Source: Treponema sp.
GTDB taxonomy: Bacteria; Spirochaetota; Spirochaetia; Treponematales; Breznakiellaceae
Reading direction: 5' to 3'
NCBI GenBank assembly: GCA_031255615.1
Contig: JAIRSD010000091.1
Coordinates: forward strand, 1-6,342
DNA: 6,342 bases
The position numbers were made by a program, and so were the translations under genes. Positions 6,227 to 6,342 of this stretch are shown here, piece after piece (position 1 is the first letter of the stretch; every line of letters begins with the position of its first letter). Below the pieces are notes generated by a model. The model did not search any database. It had not been told where the DNA came from and saw only the letters and a list, made by a program, of their open reading frames with translations.

Positions 6227-6260
6227 GTCTGTCCATAATGTAGACACATTATGGACAGAC
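6227..6260. repeat. Perfect 34-base palindrome (15+4+15) upstream of the operon
   Basis: GTCTGTCCATAATGT (6227-6241) and ACATTATGGACAGAC (6246-6260) are exact reverse complements around AGAC. The symmetry ends exactly at both outer edges. It lies 78-111 bases before the E1 alpha start codon, a plausible place for an operator. The AGTCTGTCC of its left arm occurs again at 6322-6330, which fits a dispersed or mobile repeat instead. It has no T-run on the minus strand, so it is not a good terminator for an upstream gene in that direction. Confidence 0.6.
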
Positions 6261-6273
6261 ACCCTTGAAAACC

Positions 6274-6304
6274 GCATTTTCGCAGCCCTTGGGCGAGAAA
6301 ATGC
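6274..6304. repeat. Inverted repeat with inner GCCC/GGGC stem
   Basis: GCATTTTC (6274-6281) pairs perfectly with GAAAATGC (6297-6304). Inside it GCCC and GGGC pair across a small internal loop and a short turn. It lies 13 bases beyond the 34-base palindrome. It could be the terminator-like end of an upstream gene, a repeat element or part of the leader. The sequence does not decide. Confidence 0.45.
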
Positions 6305-6306
6305 AT

Positions 6307-6320
6307 CGGACTAAAGTCCG
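6307..6320. repeat. Short palindrome CGGACT-AA-AGTCCG
   Basis: CGGACT (6307-6312) and AGTCCG (6315-6320) are perfect reverse complements, directly abutting the second copy of AGTCTGTCC (6322-6330). With the 6227-6260 and 6274-6304 dyads it forms a cluster of three hairpins in about 95 bases. Confidence 0.4.
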
Positions 6321-6342
6321 CAGTCTGTCCGCAAAGTAACCG

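Larger units (their letters stand above)
6150..6342 (-). promoter_or_regulatory. Operon upstream region, presumed to contain the promoter and leader
   Basis: No coding region with good support lies here. Reading toward E1 alpha, it contains two hairpins, a perfect 34-base palindrome, a possible weak leader hairpin (TCCGAAA with TTTTGGA, 6192-6212) and the Shine-Dalgarno AAGGAGG (6158-6164). I could not find a convincing pair of -35 and -10 boxes. CATAAT inside the palindrome and TCTAAA just after it are the best -10 candidates, and both lack a good -35. The promoter may use another sigma factor or lie beyond the right edge. Confidence 0.4.

Noticed and set aside
6236..6258. CATAAT on the minus strand as a -10 box for the operon.
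   Set aside because: No hexamer resembling TTGACA lies 16-18 bases upstream, and the word is forced by the palindrome.
6085..6306. A minus-strand 73-codon frame covering the upstream palindrome and the E1 alpha start.
   Set aside because: It overlaps the E1 alpha N-terminus in another frame and crosses the palindrome, and I see no good ribosome binding site or homology.
1..6342. CRISPR array, prophage or insertion-sequence genes.
   Set aside because: No regularly spaced repeats of CRISPR type, transposase or integrase are visible. Only short palindromic repeats are present.

Overview
The window holds one compact minus-strand operon for a 2-oxoacid (or acetoin) dehydrogenase multienzyme complex. 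In transcription order, right to left, the genes are E1 alpha (5148-6149), E1 beta (4041-5021), the lipoyl-bearing E2 acyltransferase (2724-3992), E3 dihydrolipoyl dehydrogenase (1085-2482) and a SorC-family transcriptional regulator (144-1088). The regulator's start codon overlaps the E3 stop codon. At the left edge a plus-strand gene ends at 129, convergent with the operon. Its last 42 codons are visible and I do not recognise it.

Organism: the DNA is GC-rich, with mostly G/C third codon positions. The proteins are of bacterial type. E1 alpha looks most like the AcoA-type subunits of anaerobes and facultative bacteria. The intergenic palindromic elements, especially the one in the E3-E2 gap, remind me from memory of repeats in Treponema-like spirochaetes and in Bacteroidota. 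A spirochaete is therefore my low-confidence guess. Nothing in the window, such as rRNA, settles it.

Layout: 1-129, end of a plus-strand CDS; 127-146, a hairpin spanning both convergent stop codons; 144-1088, regulator; 1085-2482, E3; 2483-2723, a 241-base gap filled largely by a structured, repeat-like element; 2724-3992, E2 with one lipoyl domain and two tandem subunit-binding domains; 3993-4040, a short gap with phased AGGCT motifs; 4041-5021, E1 beta; 5022-5147, a gap with a terminator-like hairpin and a second hairpin that competes with pairing over the E1 beta ribosome binding site; 5148-6149, E1 alpha; 6150-6342, upstream region with a perfect 15+4+15 palindrome and two further hairpins.

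How the genes work together: E1 (alpha2beta2, thiamine diphosphate) decarboxylates or cleaves the substrate and loads the acyl group onto the E2 lipoyl-lysine. E2 passes the acyl group to CoA. E3 reoxidises the dihydrolipoyl arm with FAD and NAD+. The SorC-type protein probably senses a phosphosugar or related metabolite and controls the operon. The core enzymes belong to known families. The least explained parts are the structured intergenic elements and the duplicated E2 binding domain. I did not find a clearly new biological system.
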